64,000 nucleotides of DNA from Branchiostoma floridae (lineage: Eukaryota; Chordata; Leptocardii; Amphioxiformes; Branchiostomatidae), in assembly GCF_000003815.2 (NCBI RefSeq), contig NC_049997.1, positions 15,665,595 to 15,729,594 of the forward strand. The letters are read 5' to 3'. A model generated the notes under the pieces. That model worked only from the letters and a program-made list of their open reading frames with translations, did not search any database and was not told the origin of the DNA. Below are positions 1 through 10,694 of the stretch, in pieces. Position numbers and translations under genes: made by a program. Numbering within the stretch: the first letter of the stretch is position 1; every line of letters starts with the position of its first letter.

Positions 1-80
1 AGTCAGGCCTGGAGCACGGAGGGGAGGAGAGGTCAGGAGAGATATACTTGTCATACGTAAAAAGTAGTATTAATTTTCCT

Positions 81-251
81 TAATCTATAAGCAGATCCTA
101 CAACGGCATAAGATAGTACCAAACTGGCCAAGGAGTGTAGTCAGCCAAGAGGTGTCTATTTGCCGGTAGCGAAACACACTCCTAGGCTGGCTTCACTCCC
201 TGGCAGCTTTTGATACTGTCTTATGCTACCGTAAGATCTGCTTGGAGATTA
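81..251. mobile_element. Short foldback MITE
   Basis: The first and last ~55 bases are inverted copies of each other: TAATCTATAAGCAGATCCTA at 81 pairs with the complement of the end at 251 (AAGATCTGCTTGGAGATTA), and the match continues through GCATAAGAYAGTAYCAAA. No coding capacity. A related inverted repeat with the same AATCTCCAAGCAGATCTT end occurs at 58319-58502, so this is a repeat family. Confidence 0.7.
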
Positions 252-757
252 GTTATTTTCTCAAACATAGTATGCACCCCAATTAAAGTATGCATCCCTG
301 ATTTGGGGCAAGTCTCAGACAGATATGTGGGACTGAAAGGTAAAACTCAAATTAAGTATGCACCCCTTCTCCACCAACTTTGAACAGACCTTGAACTGGA
401 TGAATTAAAATTTATGATGTTTTCTCCAGGTTATTTTGCATAAAACAACCTGGGGTTTCACTGTCATTGTCTCCATAAACTTGTGAATTTCCCAATGTAA
501 CCAAATGAAGTGTTTTATGGCATTTGATGAGTGTAATAATTAGTATATATTACGAGTGGAATCATTCAGTCTGTCTAACATTTGCTTTATTTCAGATCAG
601 TTATCAAATACTACATGTACAAAAGTCATGTTCCACAGAATGGACCAAAAGAGATCTCTTGTAACCCACTCTAGTAGGCCTACATACACGAGTTGTGCAG
701 TAATAGCATATTATGCTAGGTGGCACTTTTTCTTGTAAAGATCCAAGTTTGAGCTAA

Positions 758-2269
758 GGGACCGTACGGCGTTTAGTGAGGGGGGAGGGCCGGTCGCCAG
801 AGGGTCGGGTCAAAAATTTTTTGCTAGGCCCTCCCCCCAGGTAAAAAATTTTTTGCTAGGCCCTCCCCCCAAGTCAAAATATTTTTGCTTGGCCCTCCCC
901 CCTCCTATCAACTTTGAAAAAAATTCAAGACGCCAATAAAACACCGCGCTCCCATTTGGAAATGTGCTTTGCGTCATACTTTTTCATGATTTTCATCGAA
1001 GACAGATCTCTCACCCCTAGTAAAAAAAGGGACACAGAATGGCTCAAAATATCTGCTTAATAGAGGGATAAATATCTGCTTCATAGAGGCATAAATATTT
1101 GCTTTATAGAAGCTATTTCGTTGTTTTGATATTAAAACAACATCTACAAAGCATTTATATCTGGATTTCTAGTAGATTTGCGCCACGAAGCGGCGCTTCC
1201 CGCCCCCTAAATTTACGTATTGCAAGCTCGCGGGCCTGCGGCTTGACGGAAACTATTTTCAATTTACATATATTTTGGACTTTTTCTTGGTTCTGTGGTG
1301 GTAATAACTTACGGTAAATCGGGGAAAATGTAAACCAAGACGACATCACGATTCGAGTAACCAAAACTGCAGTGGGGAGAGGGGCGTCGACGCTGATTTT
1401 CCCACGGCGGGGTAGATCGGTCGCCTCTCTCTAGCCGCCGGCGGGCGTGAGAACGCAGACTTGCAGGAAATCTTTTAGAAATGCCACGATTTTTTGCCAC
1501 GATTTCCTGCATTGCTTTTTTATGGGAAAATTTGCTGGTCAAATGACATTTCTATGAAAAAAATACGACGGTTTCAAGTCTTTGAGAACGACGTTCCGAA
1601 CACCATGTCTGGCGCGGCAAAGGCACAAAGAATCGCAAGGTAGGTCCGGGGAAATTTTAAAATCCTGACCCTCTTAAAAGCTATTTCCTTCAGTTTGAGG
1701 GAAATATTTTGCTGACAAACAAAGCAAACTTTAATGGCATTTCAATTTAGAAATACAAAATTAAATCCCCCCCAAACACATTATCACGATGTCGGTCATC
1801 AAAGGCGCGAGGCCGGTCACGTCAAAAGGGATCCAGGGAATTTGCAAATATTTACCCTCGAGCTCTGAAACGCCATTTCTTACATTTTGAGGGCAATAAG
1901 ACAGGGGTAAATTTTGCTGGCAGACTAATCTAGAGTTTAATAACATTTCTGTAAGTGAAAAAGATTTTCGAGGGCGTCATGCATAAGCCCCGCCCCCTCC
2001 CTTTCGCATTTTCACTGTGTCCCAAGCGCCAACCTTGGGCGATCCCTTGCAGAGGTCCAGAAAAATTTTGAAATCTTGACCCTCTGAAATGCCGTTTCTT
2101 GGATTTTAAGGGACAAATTTTGCTGGTAGACCAAGGTATTTTTTTTGCTTGGCCCTCCCCCCAAGTCAAATTTTTTTTGCTAGGCCCTCCCCCTGGCAAT
2201 TTTTTTTTTTGCTTGGCCCTCCCCCCCTGGCGACCGGCCCTCCCCCCTCGCTAAATGCCGTACGGTCCC
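758..2269. mobile_element. PIF/Harbinger-like non-autonomous DNA transposon
   Basis: A 1.5-kb element bounded by ~43-bp TIRs beginning GGGACCGTACGGC and differing at only two or so positions. It is flanked by TAA on both sides (755-757 and 2270-2272), the target duplication expected of PIF/Harbinger elements. Inside each TIR lie about three copies of a motif like TTTTTTGCTAGGCCCTCCCC, in opposite orientations at the two ends. The core has three diverged copies of a ~210-bp unit (near 1620, 1830 and 2045), each with a GACCCTC...TTTGAGGG...TTTTGCTGG pattern. No transposase reading frame is visible. The superfamily assignment is inferred from the TSD and the GGG start only. Confidence 0.7.
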
Positions 2270-2656
2270 TAATGCTACTGTAGCTACAGATTTAATAGTC
2301 ATTATAGACAGGTAGGGTTCTAGCCAGCATCCGTCCATCCGTCCTTTGATGGAATTATCAGCTGGAGACGGATGAAAATTTTGCTCATGCTAGGGATCCT
2401 CTGTGATGGACAAAAATCATCAATTTCTGCAGAAATTCAGCACAGACGTCAATTTGAACCAAGCTGAGTCTACTCTACCAGAAAGATTTGCCCCTCAAAA
2501 TGCAGGAAATAGCATTTCAGTGGGTCTTAGATGTCAAAATTTTCCCAGACCCCCCTTGGACAGACATGTGGAAGCCTCTGGCGCACGATAGGATTTCCAT
2601 TCAAAATCCAGGGAACAGGAAAAAACTTCAGGCTGGCTACAACACTGAGACAGGTA

Positions 2657-2830
2657 CAGTAGAAGCCGGTTAATTGCACGGCCTATTTGGCAGTGAATTT
2701 TGTGCAATTATCCGGCTGGTGCAATAATGCGAAGTTATCTAGCTGGACTGCCCCGGTTTGGGATTTTGGGATTCCATGCAGTTAACAGAAGTGTGCGTTA
2801 ATCCGTTGTGCAATTAACTGGCTTCTACTG
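2657..2830. mobile_element. Tigger/pogo-like MITE
   Basis: A 174-bp element whose ends CAGTAGAAGCCGGTTAATTG and (reverse complement of the right end) CAGTAGAAGCCAGTTAATTG form ~23-bp TIRs. The left flank is TA and the right flank CA, consistent with a mutated TA duplication. It lies 40 bp upstream of the first visible CARF exon, in the intron. Confidence 0.6.
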
Positions 2831-2870
2831 CACATGTATTGGATAATAATTGCACAAATTTTTCCCACAG

Positions 2871-5800
2871 ACAGTACGTCCAGCTGCCCACACCAGAGGC
2901 TCACCAGTTCCACGATGAGATCCAGGACCACGTTCTCGCGGACTTCTCCGTGTGTAACATGGAGGCGTCGTCACGACTGCACCCGAGAGTCTCGTCAAAG
3001 ATTCGCGAACTGGTGGCCTCCGGTATGAACGAGGTGTATCAGGTCAGGAAAGCAGTGAGGTAAGGCAACAAGTGCACATGTCCATGAATAAAGATATATT
3101 TTCTCAGATGGTGGCCATGATAGACCTAAAATGAGGTCAATTAGGCAAACAGACAAAAGTTCTTTCTAAAATCAGCTCCCATTTAGCTTTTCCCCAAACC
3201 ACAGAAATATTCACAATATACGAGTTTAAATAATAATAAATATTATAACTAGTGTTATGCACCAAAACATGTATCAATTTAGACTGGTCCCATAGTCCCT
3301 TAAGAGATGCAAAATAAAAACATAATAAAGCAAATATTTGACAGACATGCATCCATTTTCTTATTGGTTGCTTTCCTAATTGCCAGACTTTCATTTGTTG
3401 AATTTCTAATTATGATTGACAGCTGAATGTTTGCCTCATTGACCTCGTTTTTGATTCATCATCGAGTGTTCGAATCATTCAAAGGAAGCCAACTTGAAAG
3501 CCCAGGCTAATATATGTATCTGTATTGTGGCCACTTAGGGACTAAGAAAATGTGACAGAACTTGAAAAGTCAAAGACATATTATTTGTGCTTGAAAATGA
3601 TAATAATTGCTTAACAATTGTATATAATACAACATATTGCAGCATTTATAAAACTACATAATACCACTAGTAGACTAAGTACATTTAGTTCAGGATGCAA
3701 GTGAAAATACTTTCTTGTGGTAAGTTCTTCAACAGGTGACTTGTTCCCTTTTTGTAGGAAGTTTGTGGAGAAGGAGCTGTTTGGCGGGAGCGATACGGTC
3801 CCAGAACGACACAACCTGTCGTACTTCCCAACCGTCAACGACATCCAGAACCACGTGCACCTGGCGCAGATGGCCATCGAGCGCGGGGAACTGGCGGTCA
3901 CTACGGTAACCACAGAGGTAACTATTCTAAACAAACCATTGGATGTACCAAATATAACAGTTACTGCTAACGTTAATCTAATACCAGCTCAATCAATAGT
4001 GAACGTTGATGAAGATTAGACATCCAGTTAATAAAATATGCCAAAAAGCAGTAAGTTACTCAAGCAACTGGATAATGATTTTTGGAATGTGATGTTTCAG
4101 ATAGTATCCGGATCTTTCGTAAGCGACACAGACAGCATCACTAATGGTGGAAAGATAAGTGGATACTATCTGAAACATCTGACTATTTCCAAAATCATAT
4201 CTAGTCCTTGAGTAACTGCTTTTTGGCAAATCAATAACGAAGTCTCTATGTTAGCTTGTACCATCCACTGCCTCAATTGGCAATTAGCAAGCAAAAAACC
4301 AGTGATTACTTCAGAGGATGGTACCCAGGCTACCCGTACATGTATGTTCCAGGATTAGTGTGTTTAAAAATTTCATTTTCCTCGAAACTATCATTGAGTG
4401 GAAGACTTTGCTAGTATAGTGAGGGTATCCTCATGAGCACTAGATAACTTTAATCAATGCTTGCAGCTAGATGTTCAAATATTAGGTTGTTACAGGACTG
4501 GTCATACAGTGTTATACACAGGTCTAGTTGCAGATATGCCAACCAGAGGAATATGTAATTGTAATAGAGGAATGCTACCCTGAACAATACTCTGTGTGTC
4601 CCTGTAGTGCAAGTCGTACATATTATGCTCCTCTGCCATATGGATCGAACTACATGAATCCTTGGGCAGGGCATTTAATCCTAGGGTTGGCTCAGCTTGC
4701 ACACATTGAAAGGGATTGATTTGATATGAGGTACAATGACAATGACAAAGTTTATTGCATATTCATGCCCCATTGGGGCTAAATCGTAAATGTAGTCAGT
4801 TTGATAAAAAAGGTAGTAAAAGAAAGTTATACATATACTATAGTTTACATGCATCTTCTCTCTTCCTAAAACATTTGTAGACGATAAGAGAAGCAGTGAT
4901 GACCCAGTGTGCTTGGCCAAAAACGCAAGCGGTAACCACATTGTACTACCAATGGCTCTTAAGAATGCATCGTGCTTAACCTCATTTGATAATAACTACT
5001 TTACTTTTTTACTTGCAAACTTACTTTTATCACCGTATGTTATTTCAGGTGTCCGCTCCAGACAACAGTTTAGAAAACGCAGCAGCGCAGGAGTTACAGA
5101 GTCAGCTGTGGCCGGTGGCATGTCACCCCCCAGGATGTGGGGAGGGGGACGCTGACGGACCCCACACACAAACAGTCACCGTCACACTCACCACCAACCA
5201 GGGGAGAGGTACAGTACTAAGTAACTGCTTTTCTATACAGTCAATTGATCGTAGCCACTGTCTTTTCTTTACACTCAAACAGTCAAACTCACAATTAACC
5301 AGGTGTGAAGAGGTACAATCAAACCTGTATTAGCGGCCACTTTTGTATAGTGACCACCTAGCCATTGCGGTCACTTTTTGTCAGTCCCTTGGATTTTTCC
5401 CATTGACCCATTTACGGTAAGCATTAAAAAATAGTCTATAGCGGCCACCTCTCCTACGCGGCCATGCGAATTCCATTCCAATAGATACAGAAACACTGCT
5501 TATTGCGACCATACAACAGCCATATGTCACCCTTCGCCTAGGATGGATTTGGAGTTCCCGACAGGGTCATTTTGGCGGTAGTTTCTTGTTGAGAAAGATC
5601 TAACTTATTGCTTGGGTCAATTCATTAGCATTTTCTCTATAGTGGCCACCTGTCTATAGTGGCCACATTTCTCCAGTCCATTGAGTGGTTGTTATAGACA
5701 GGTTTGACCATACTGACATTTCTAAACAATCACACTCACTCTCAGCACTAACTATGGGAGAGGGGACAGCTACATTGTATCTACATTCTGTTAATTTGTT

Positions 5801-7274
5801 CATTGATATCTATTTACTGATTCAGAACAATCAGCCAGTTGAACAGGTAATGTGCAACATTGCCCCCTTTTTATCAGTTTAAAAACTGCAGCAAAATTAA
5901 AATACAGTTACAAGTTTGCACTCGAAAACTATAGCGGAACTTTGTAAATGCTTCAACTCATTAGAGTATAAATATGTATGTGTGTATGATAGATAGAGTG
6001 CAAAGTTTGCTGCAGTTTTGACAATGATCAACAGGGGGCAATGTTTTTCATTACCTCGTCTGATAGGAAACAGAGGAAAACCCATATAGTGAGAGAGAGA
6101 GTTATCTAAGGTAATGTGGTGAAGTCTGCCAACAGTCTGATTACCCTATTGGCTGTTATTTCTGCAGAACATGTGGTTTCCCAAGTAGAGACGACCATGA
6201 GTGACGGCACCACCCTCGTCAGTGATTCTCTCACACCGGAGACAGCTCAACTACTTTCTGCTCTCAACCCAAAGATATTTCAAACACAGGTAACCTATAG
6301 TATGTGTGTGGTGTTGTTTCATATGCAGTAGATAGTCATTGTGAGGAACCATGCCCCTGGAAATTAGAATTCGGGTGGTAACCATGCAACGCTACAGGGG
6401 TATGGACACTACTGTATCTGTATCTATATAGCCTGTATAACCGCCCTTCGGCGTAACACACCAGCTTCGCAGGCATGCGGTGCAACAGCAGCTGGTTATA
6501 CTAGGGGGGTACGGACACTACAGGGGCACAGGGACTATTGGGGGGGGGGGGGTATGGACACTACATTGGTCGGGACACTAGGGATAAGAACACTATGGGG
6601 GTACCAGGAAGTAGTTTACAACTGGCGGTCTGTAGGGGTGCCTGGTTTTCCATTACAGTAAAAAACTACATGTATGTAAAAAGTAAAAGACTACATTATA
6701 GTATTGTAAATGCATCGAAGTTCGTGGGATGGGCCTACCACAAATTCAAAACCACCACAAACACACATTTTCTTGCTTCCGCGAAATTAAATCGTGGGAT
6801 GGGCCTACCACAAATTTAAAACCACCACAAACACACATTTTCTTGCTCCCGCGAAATTAAATCGTGAACGTTAAAATTTACACTTTTCACAAACACAACT
6901 GACTTGTTAAATTAACTTCTCCCCTTCAGAGTGAAGATGAAATGTCCAGAAAGGAGTCGGAAACGGGTGCGCAAGTAAACTTGGATGGCGCAAAGGGCTA
7001 CGATGAACAGATCGGCCAATCGCAACTCTTGATACAAGACAAAATATCTGGACAGTTCTGCACCAATCAGACGCCTCATACCATCCCTTTGACTGTGACC
7101 AATGATGCTGTAGGACAGACTCTTCCATCACACTTTCTGACCAATAGCAGCACAGTTACCACTGAGGCTACGAACTTGCTACCAACAGGAGAGACTGTTA
7201 CAAACATTGCAGACATAGGTGATGTTGTCAAAGTGGAAAACCAACAGCAAACAAGTGCGCAAGACAACCCCTAA
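2871..7274 (+). CDS. CARF: Calcium-responsive transcription factor (CARF/ALS2CR8-like), 3' part
   Basis: Five exons encode the last ~324 residues: 2871-3059, 3758-3917, 5049-5208, 6168-6289 and 6930-7274 (stop TAA). All junctions have GT-AG signals and the phases (2, 0, 1, 0) agree. The first two exons carry the recognisable part of the CARF domain: SRLHPRVSSKIRELVASG and, across the intron, FVEKELFGG followed by ERHNLSYFPTVNDIQNHVH, a block strongly conserved in vertebrate CARF. CARF is a DNA-binding nuclear activator of neuronal genes such as BDNF in vertebrates. The last three exons encode Thr/Ser/Gln-rich sequence (VTVTLTTNQG, GQTLPSHFLTNSSTVTTEAT) with no visible domain, plausibly an activation region. 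The 5' exons, including the N-terminal half of the domain, were not found, so the model is partial. The first visible exon needs 2 nt from an upstream exon. Family identity is fairly sure; the C-terminal exons rest on splice phase only. Confidence 0.75.
4036..4222. repeat. Foldback repeat in CARF intron
   Basis: The left arm begins ATGCCAAAAAGCAGTAAGTT and the right arm ends GTAACTGCTTTTTGGCAAAT. The arms pair for most of their length, including the internal ATGTTTCAGATAGTATCC / GGATACTATCTGAAACAT. No coding potential. Confidence 0.7.
5315..5712. mobile_element. MITE with TCAAACCTG ends
   Basis: The ends ACAATCAAACCTGTATTAGC and (reverse complement of the right end) GGTCAAACCTGTCTATAAC are inverted. 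The interior repeats GTGGCCACC/AGCGGCCACC motifs. Fragments of the same family are seen near 24190-24310 and 32810-33070 (TGACCACC, CAGGTTTGACTG). Confidence 0.55.
5850..6048. repeat. Foldback repeat in CARF intron
   Basis: Left arm GCAACATTGCCCCCTTTTTA and right arm containing AACAGGGGGCAATGTTTTT are inverted, as are the inner ACTGCAGCAAA / TTTGCTGCAGT blocks. Confidence 0.6.
6722..6863 (+). repeat. Two-copy tandem repeat, ~71-bp unit
   Basis: The unit beginning CGTGGGATGGGCCTACCACA and ending GCGAAATTAAAT occurs twice in direct succession with only a few differences, in the last CARF intron. A recent local duplication. Confidence 0.75.
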
Positions 7275-7435
7275 CTGGAATTATAAGAAAACTTGAATTT
7301 GGTGTGAAAACTGTTCAAAAGTAATATTTTATTAATTGTGTTCTTTTATTGAACGGAGTTTGTACCATGAATGAACTTATTTTCACATGGATAGCTTATA
7401 TTCTGTGTCATCGAAAATCAATTGATTGCAAGTAA

Positions 7436-7441
7436 AATAAA
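7436..7441 (+). terminator. Polyadenylation signal for CARF
   Basis: AATAAA 162 bp downstream of the CARF stop codon, the first canonical hexamer after the stop. Confidence 0.5.
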
Positions 7442-7899
7442 ACATTAATTTTATGCTTTACATATATATGAGTTGCCAAGCAAGTATTATTTATTTATTG
7501 CAAATTAGAAATGAGATATTTTCATTAGCCTAACTAAAATTGCGCTCCTAGTGGCTGGCCCTACAATTGCCTCAGCACTAGCTAGGAGAAGGGGTCATTA
7601 ACCCCAGACAGCGAGAGATTGTGTAAACACAGGCTTATATTTTCATGTGGTAGATTTGTGTTTTGGCTTGTATAATTCTTGATTCGCCAATGAATTATTT
7701 ATTATATTTTTGCCAAAAGAGCATACTGGGTAATATGTTGAAATGAATTCCAATTGCATCTTTTCTATTTTAGAAATATTAAATAAAATGGTGAGAGAAA
7801 AGTGTAAGGCTTTTTATTTTGGCAAAGTGTTTTTGACTCAGTATTAGTGCCGTCGTGTTGCTGTGAAGTTAAGGGTGTTTGGCCCAGTACCCTGGGGTA

Positions 7900-8307
7900 T
7901 AGTGGTGCGTACCTAAACTCAGGTTCAGGTCTGGATTCAGGTCCAGCAGTTCAGGTTCAGGTCTGGACTTATAAGTCCGGACCTGAACCCATCATTGCAT
8001 ATTATGTGCATTTTTTTAGGGGGGGGGGTGCATATAAAATTGCATGTTAGCATGAATTGAAATGCAATGTGAAAAATACATGAAAATAATATACAGCCAG
8101 TGTAAACACGAAATGTTTTTTTGGTGTTTTTCCAGTGCAAATTCTATGGAAGGTTTTAGATGGTTTAGAACAAAATAAGGGAATGTAAGTGACAGATTGC
8201 TTTTTGCAAGTCCAGACTTGGCTCCGGACATTTAGTTTTTTTTTTGGACTTGGACCTAAACATTTTTAGGTCCAATTCCAAGTCTGGGCTTTAGGTACGC
8301 ATCACTA
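7900..8307. mobile_element. hAT-type MITE
   Basis: A 408-bp element with TIRs TAGTGGTGCGTACCTAAA / TAGTGATGCGTACCTAAA and a perfect 8-bp direct duplication CTGGGGTA at 7892-7899 and 8308-8315, the hallmark of hAT insertion. The interior is rich in CAGGTTCAGGTCTGGA-type repeats and has no transposase. Confidence 0.8.
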
Positions 8308-8315
8308 CTGGGGTA

Positions 8316-10694
8316 CAAATATGCTGACATGCCACTGATCTTGTGCCCTTGGGAAAGGCACACATGTTCATGTATATATGTGTAAAAATGGGTACATGAC
8401 TTTGGTTGGGGAGCTGTTGGCATCCATCTGTCTCGGAAGACAATGGTTACAGACAGGGTGGGTTAGGTCACCCTTCTGCCTGGCCTGCACTTGGATTTTT
8501 AAGGTGAAGGAGGGGTGTACACTTCCTTCTCCACCCTTTCGTCTACTGGCGCACCAAGTCCTACAGGGACAGAACTGTTTGTAACGTGTAAGACGGCCCC
8601 AGCAGATGCAGGTTTGTTGTTGGGAGTTTCCGTCTCCTAGAAGGACTTCCGATCAAGGATGCAAAGGGTTCCTCCTACCCCTGACTCGTGTACGGCGGGT
8701 GCATTATGCCAGAACTGCCCCTATGGCCTGCCACTGCCACTAGCCGCAGCTAGGTACTCATTTACAACTGAGTTAAGTGAGGAAAGTCGTGTAAAGTGCC
8801 TTTGAATGTGAGGTACAGGCTCAGTCCTCAAATTTTAGTACCATGCCCTACACACAGTGTAAGCACTCCTATCACTTCAGTTTTCAAAAGGACATAAAAC
8901 TGGGTGAGAATAAAATCAACATTGTAGTTGACCTATGGTGTCCCCAGTCTCTATAAGAAAAACATTATTGTGTAATAATGTACAAAAGCAATAGATCTGA
9001 ATTTTGGTATTGAAACTTAAAGCAAAAAAACACAATATTTCTTTTTACGTGGCCTGAACACCCCCTTCCTATTTTGGAACAGTCATAACTTCAGTGCCTA
9101 AGGTCTTTCCTCTGCAGACCACAGCAAGTAATTTTTATGGATGACATCCTCTGTAGACAAGAAATCTAACACAAGACGGCATAAAAAGGAGATAATTTTC
9201 GAATTATAGACCTTAAACATTGAAGCAAGAATACATACTGGCTCAGCCTGTTATTCCTGTATGTAACGAGTGCATAATATGACAGTAGTATGATAGCCTA
9301 TAGTTTTAGTTGGCAACTGAACTCAAGGCTGCAACACTGCTGGTGGTGATTCTAAACTATCGGAACTAGTATCACATGTTCGACTACACCAAAGGCTACC
9401 ACATGACAAACTTTCGCCTTTCATCTTGACCATCCCAGGAGGATGCAGAATTATTTTCCACCCCGAAAGTAGGTGAAAATCTCGTACGGATGTCATCCAT
9501 AAAGTTTACTTGCTAGGGCCTTATATGCTAGCCAAGGGCGCCTTTTCCTCCACACGGATGTCAGTTTATTGTATTAATAAAACATCTCTGTACCTCAAAT
9601 TAACCACACCAGACAATTACTAGTATTGCTTTTGAAAAAAAAATGCTGTAACCTTTCGCCAGTAGCAAAATAAAAACGCTTTTCAGAAATGGGAACATCT
9701 GTTGCGGCACTGTGTTGTGATCAAACGCTGCTCTTTTCTATCTACTCTTGGAGGTGCCATTCTGGACATCAAGAAGAGGGAGGTGAGGGACATAAGAGGA
9801 AGTTAAAAGGAAAGGATCATAACATTCAGATTTGTACTCGAGTTTAGCGTGTATTATGAAAGACGAGTGCAAAAAAAACAACGGTCTTCGGAGACTGAGA
9901 CTTTTACTGAAGAGTACGTGGTCGTGAGGGGAGGGTGCTCTTTTTATCTACTTCGGAATGCTCCGTTTTACTTGAATTGTGGAGAGACAGCAAATTGAGT
10001 AGACAGCAAAAATCTTAACTTTTGAGTACTTGTGCAAGCTGAAAGGCAGGATTTTGTTCATCAAGAGATCTTCTCAAACCTTTATTGACTGAACATCTAT
10101 TTTACTAACTGTCCAAGACTGATGTGTTACATCTCAAGTCGTTTCACCAGCTTTTGCGAAATAATCGGAAACCCACGGGTGACTTGATAGATAATTAAGC
10201 TAAATTTACGATATCTTCTTCGTCCTAACAACCCCCCCCCCCCCCAAAAAAAAACAACCAGGGACAAAGTAGCTGTAGGGGAAGTCACGGAATAACGTTA
10301 CCGGTCCTTTTGAAATATTCTTTTTTAAAAGGAAAAGGGCCTCTCCTCGTAGTTTAGGGACTGTTTTTTTTGTACTTTCGGGCGTGACCTTTTCGCAACC
10401 CTTCGGACACCCTGGGGCTAATAGGATATTTTTCGGGATTGGCCGGGCCCCTAGATTTTTAAATCAACCCGGTTGCTAAAATCAACCCGACCTAGTTGTG
10501 AAAAACACCTGGCTTTGAACAACGCAACTGTAGTTTTTTTTTACAACTGTGTCAGGTAAAATGACCGTTTATATGTCGATGCGGGTGTTGATACGTTTAA
10601 TATGAATTTGTAATATCTGTCTTTGTTTGCCTGCTGTCTGCAATTTCATCAACAAAGATTGTTAAGTGTCAAAAGAAGTGATCAATTCTCCGAC
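8316..10694. other. Intergenic region between CARF and the LRR-Ig gene
   Basis: No gene seen. It holds a foldback element at 9117-9523, an unclassified GC-rich repeat around 8450-8760 (AGGTGAAGGAGGGGTGTACACTTCC palindrome region) and a poly-C/poly-A run at 10230-10255. I found no convincing TATA box in front of the LRR-Ig start. Confidence 0.5.
9117..9523. mobile_element. Foldback MITE, AAGTAAATTTTATGGATGACATC family
   Basis: Left end ACCACAGCAAGTAATTTTTA followed by TGGATGACATCC. Right end GGATGTCATCCATAAAGTTT followed by ACTTGCTAGGGCCTTA. The same family appears at 39221, 45205, 54093 and 59098. Confidence 0.65.

Noticed and set aside
596-659. Possible upstream CARF exon: an acceptor TTTATTTCAG is followed by a frame reading YYMYKSHVPQNGPKEIS and a GTAACC donor.
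   Set aside because: The phase at its end (1 nt) does not match the first confirmed exon (needs 2 nt), and I could not confirm the family match from memory. Kept only as a lead.
5836-5856. A 21-nt candidate microexon (AG|AACAATCAGCCAGTTGAACAG|GT) in a CARF intron.
   Set aside because: In the required phase it creates a stop codon, and it lies beside the arm of a foldback repeat.
10623-10694. Upstream extension of the LRR-Ig frame.
   Set aside because: No ATG there (TTG only); the ATG at 10695 places a signal peptide correctly.
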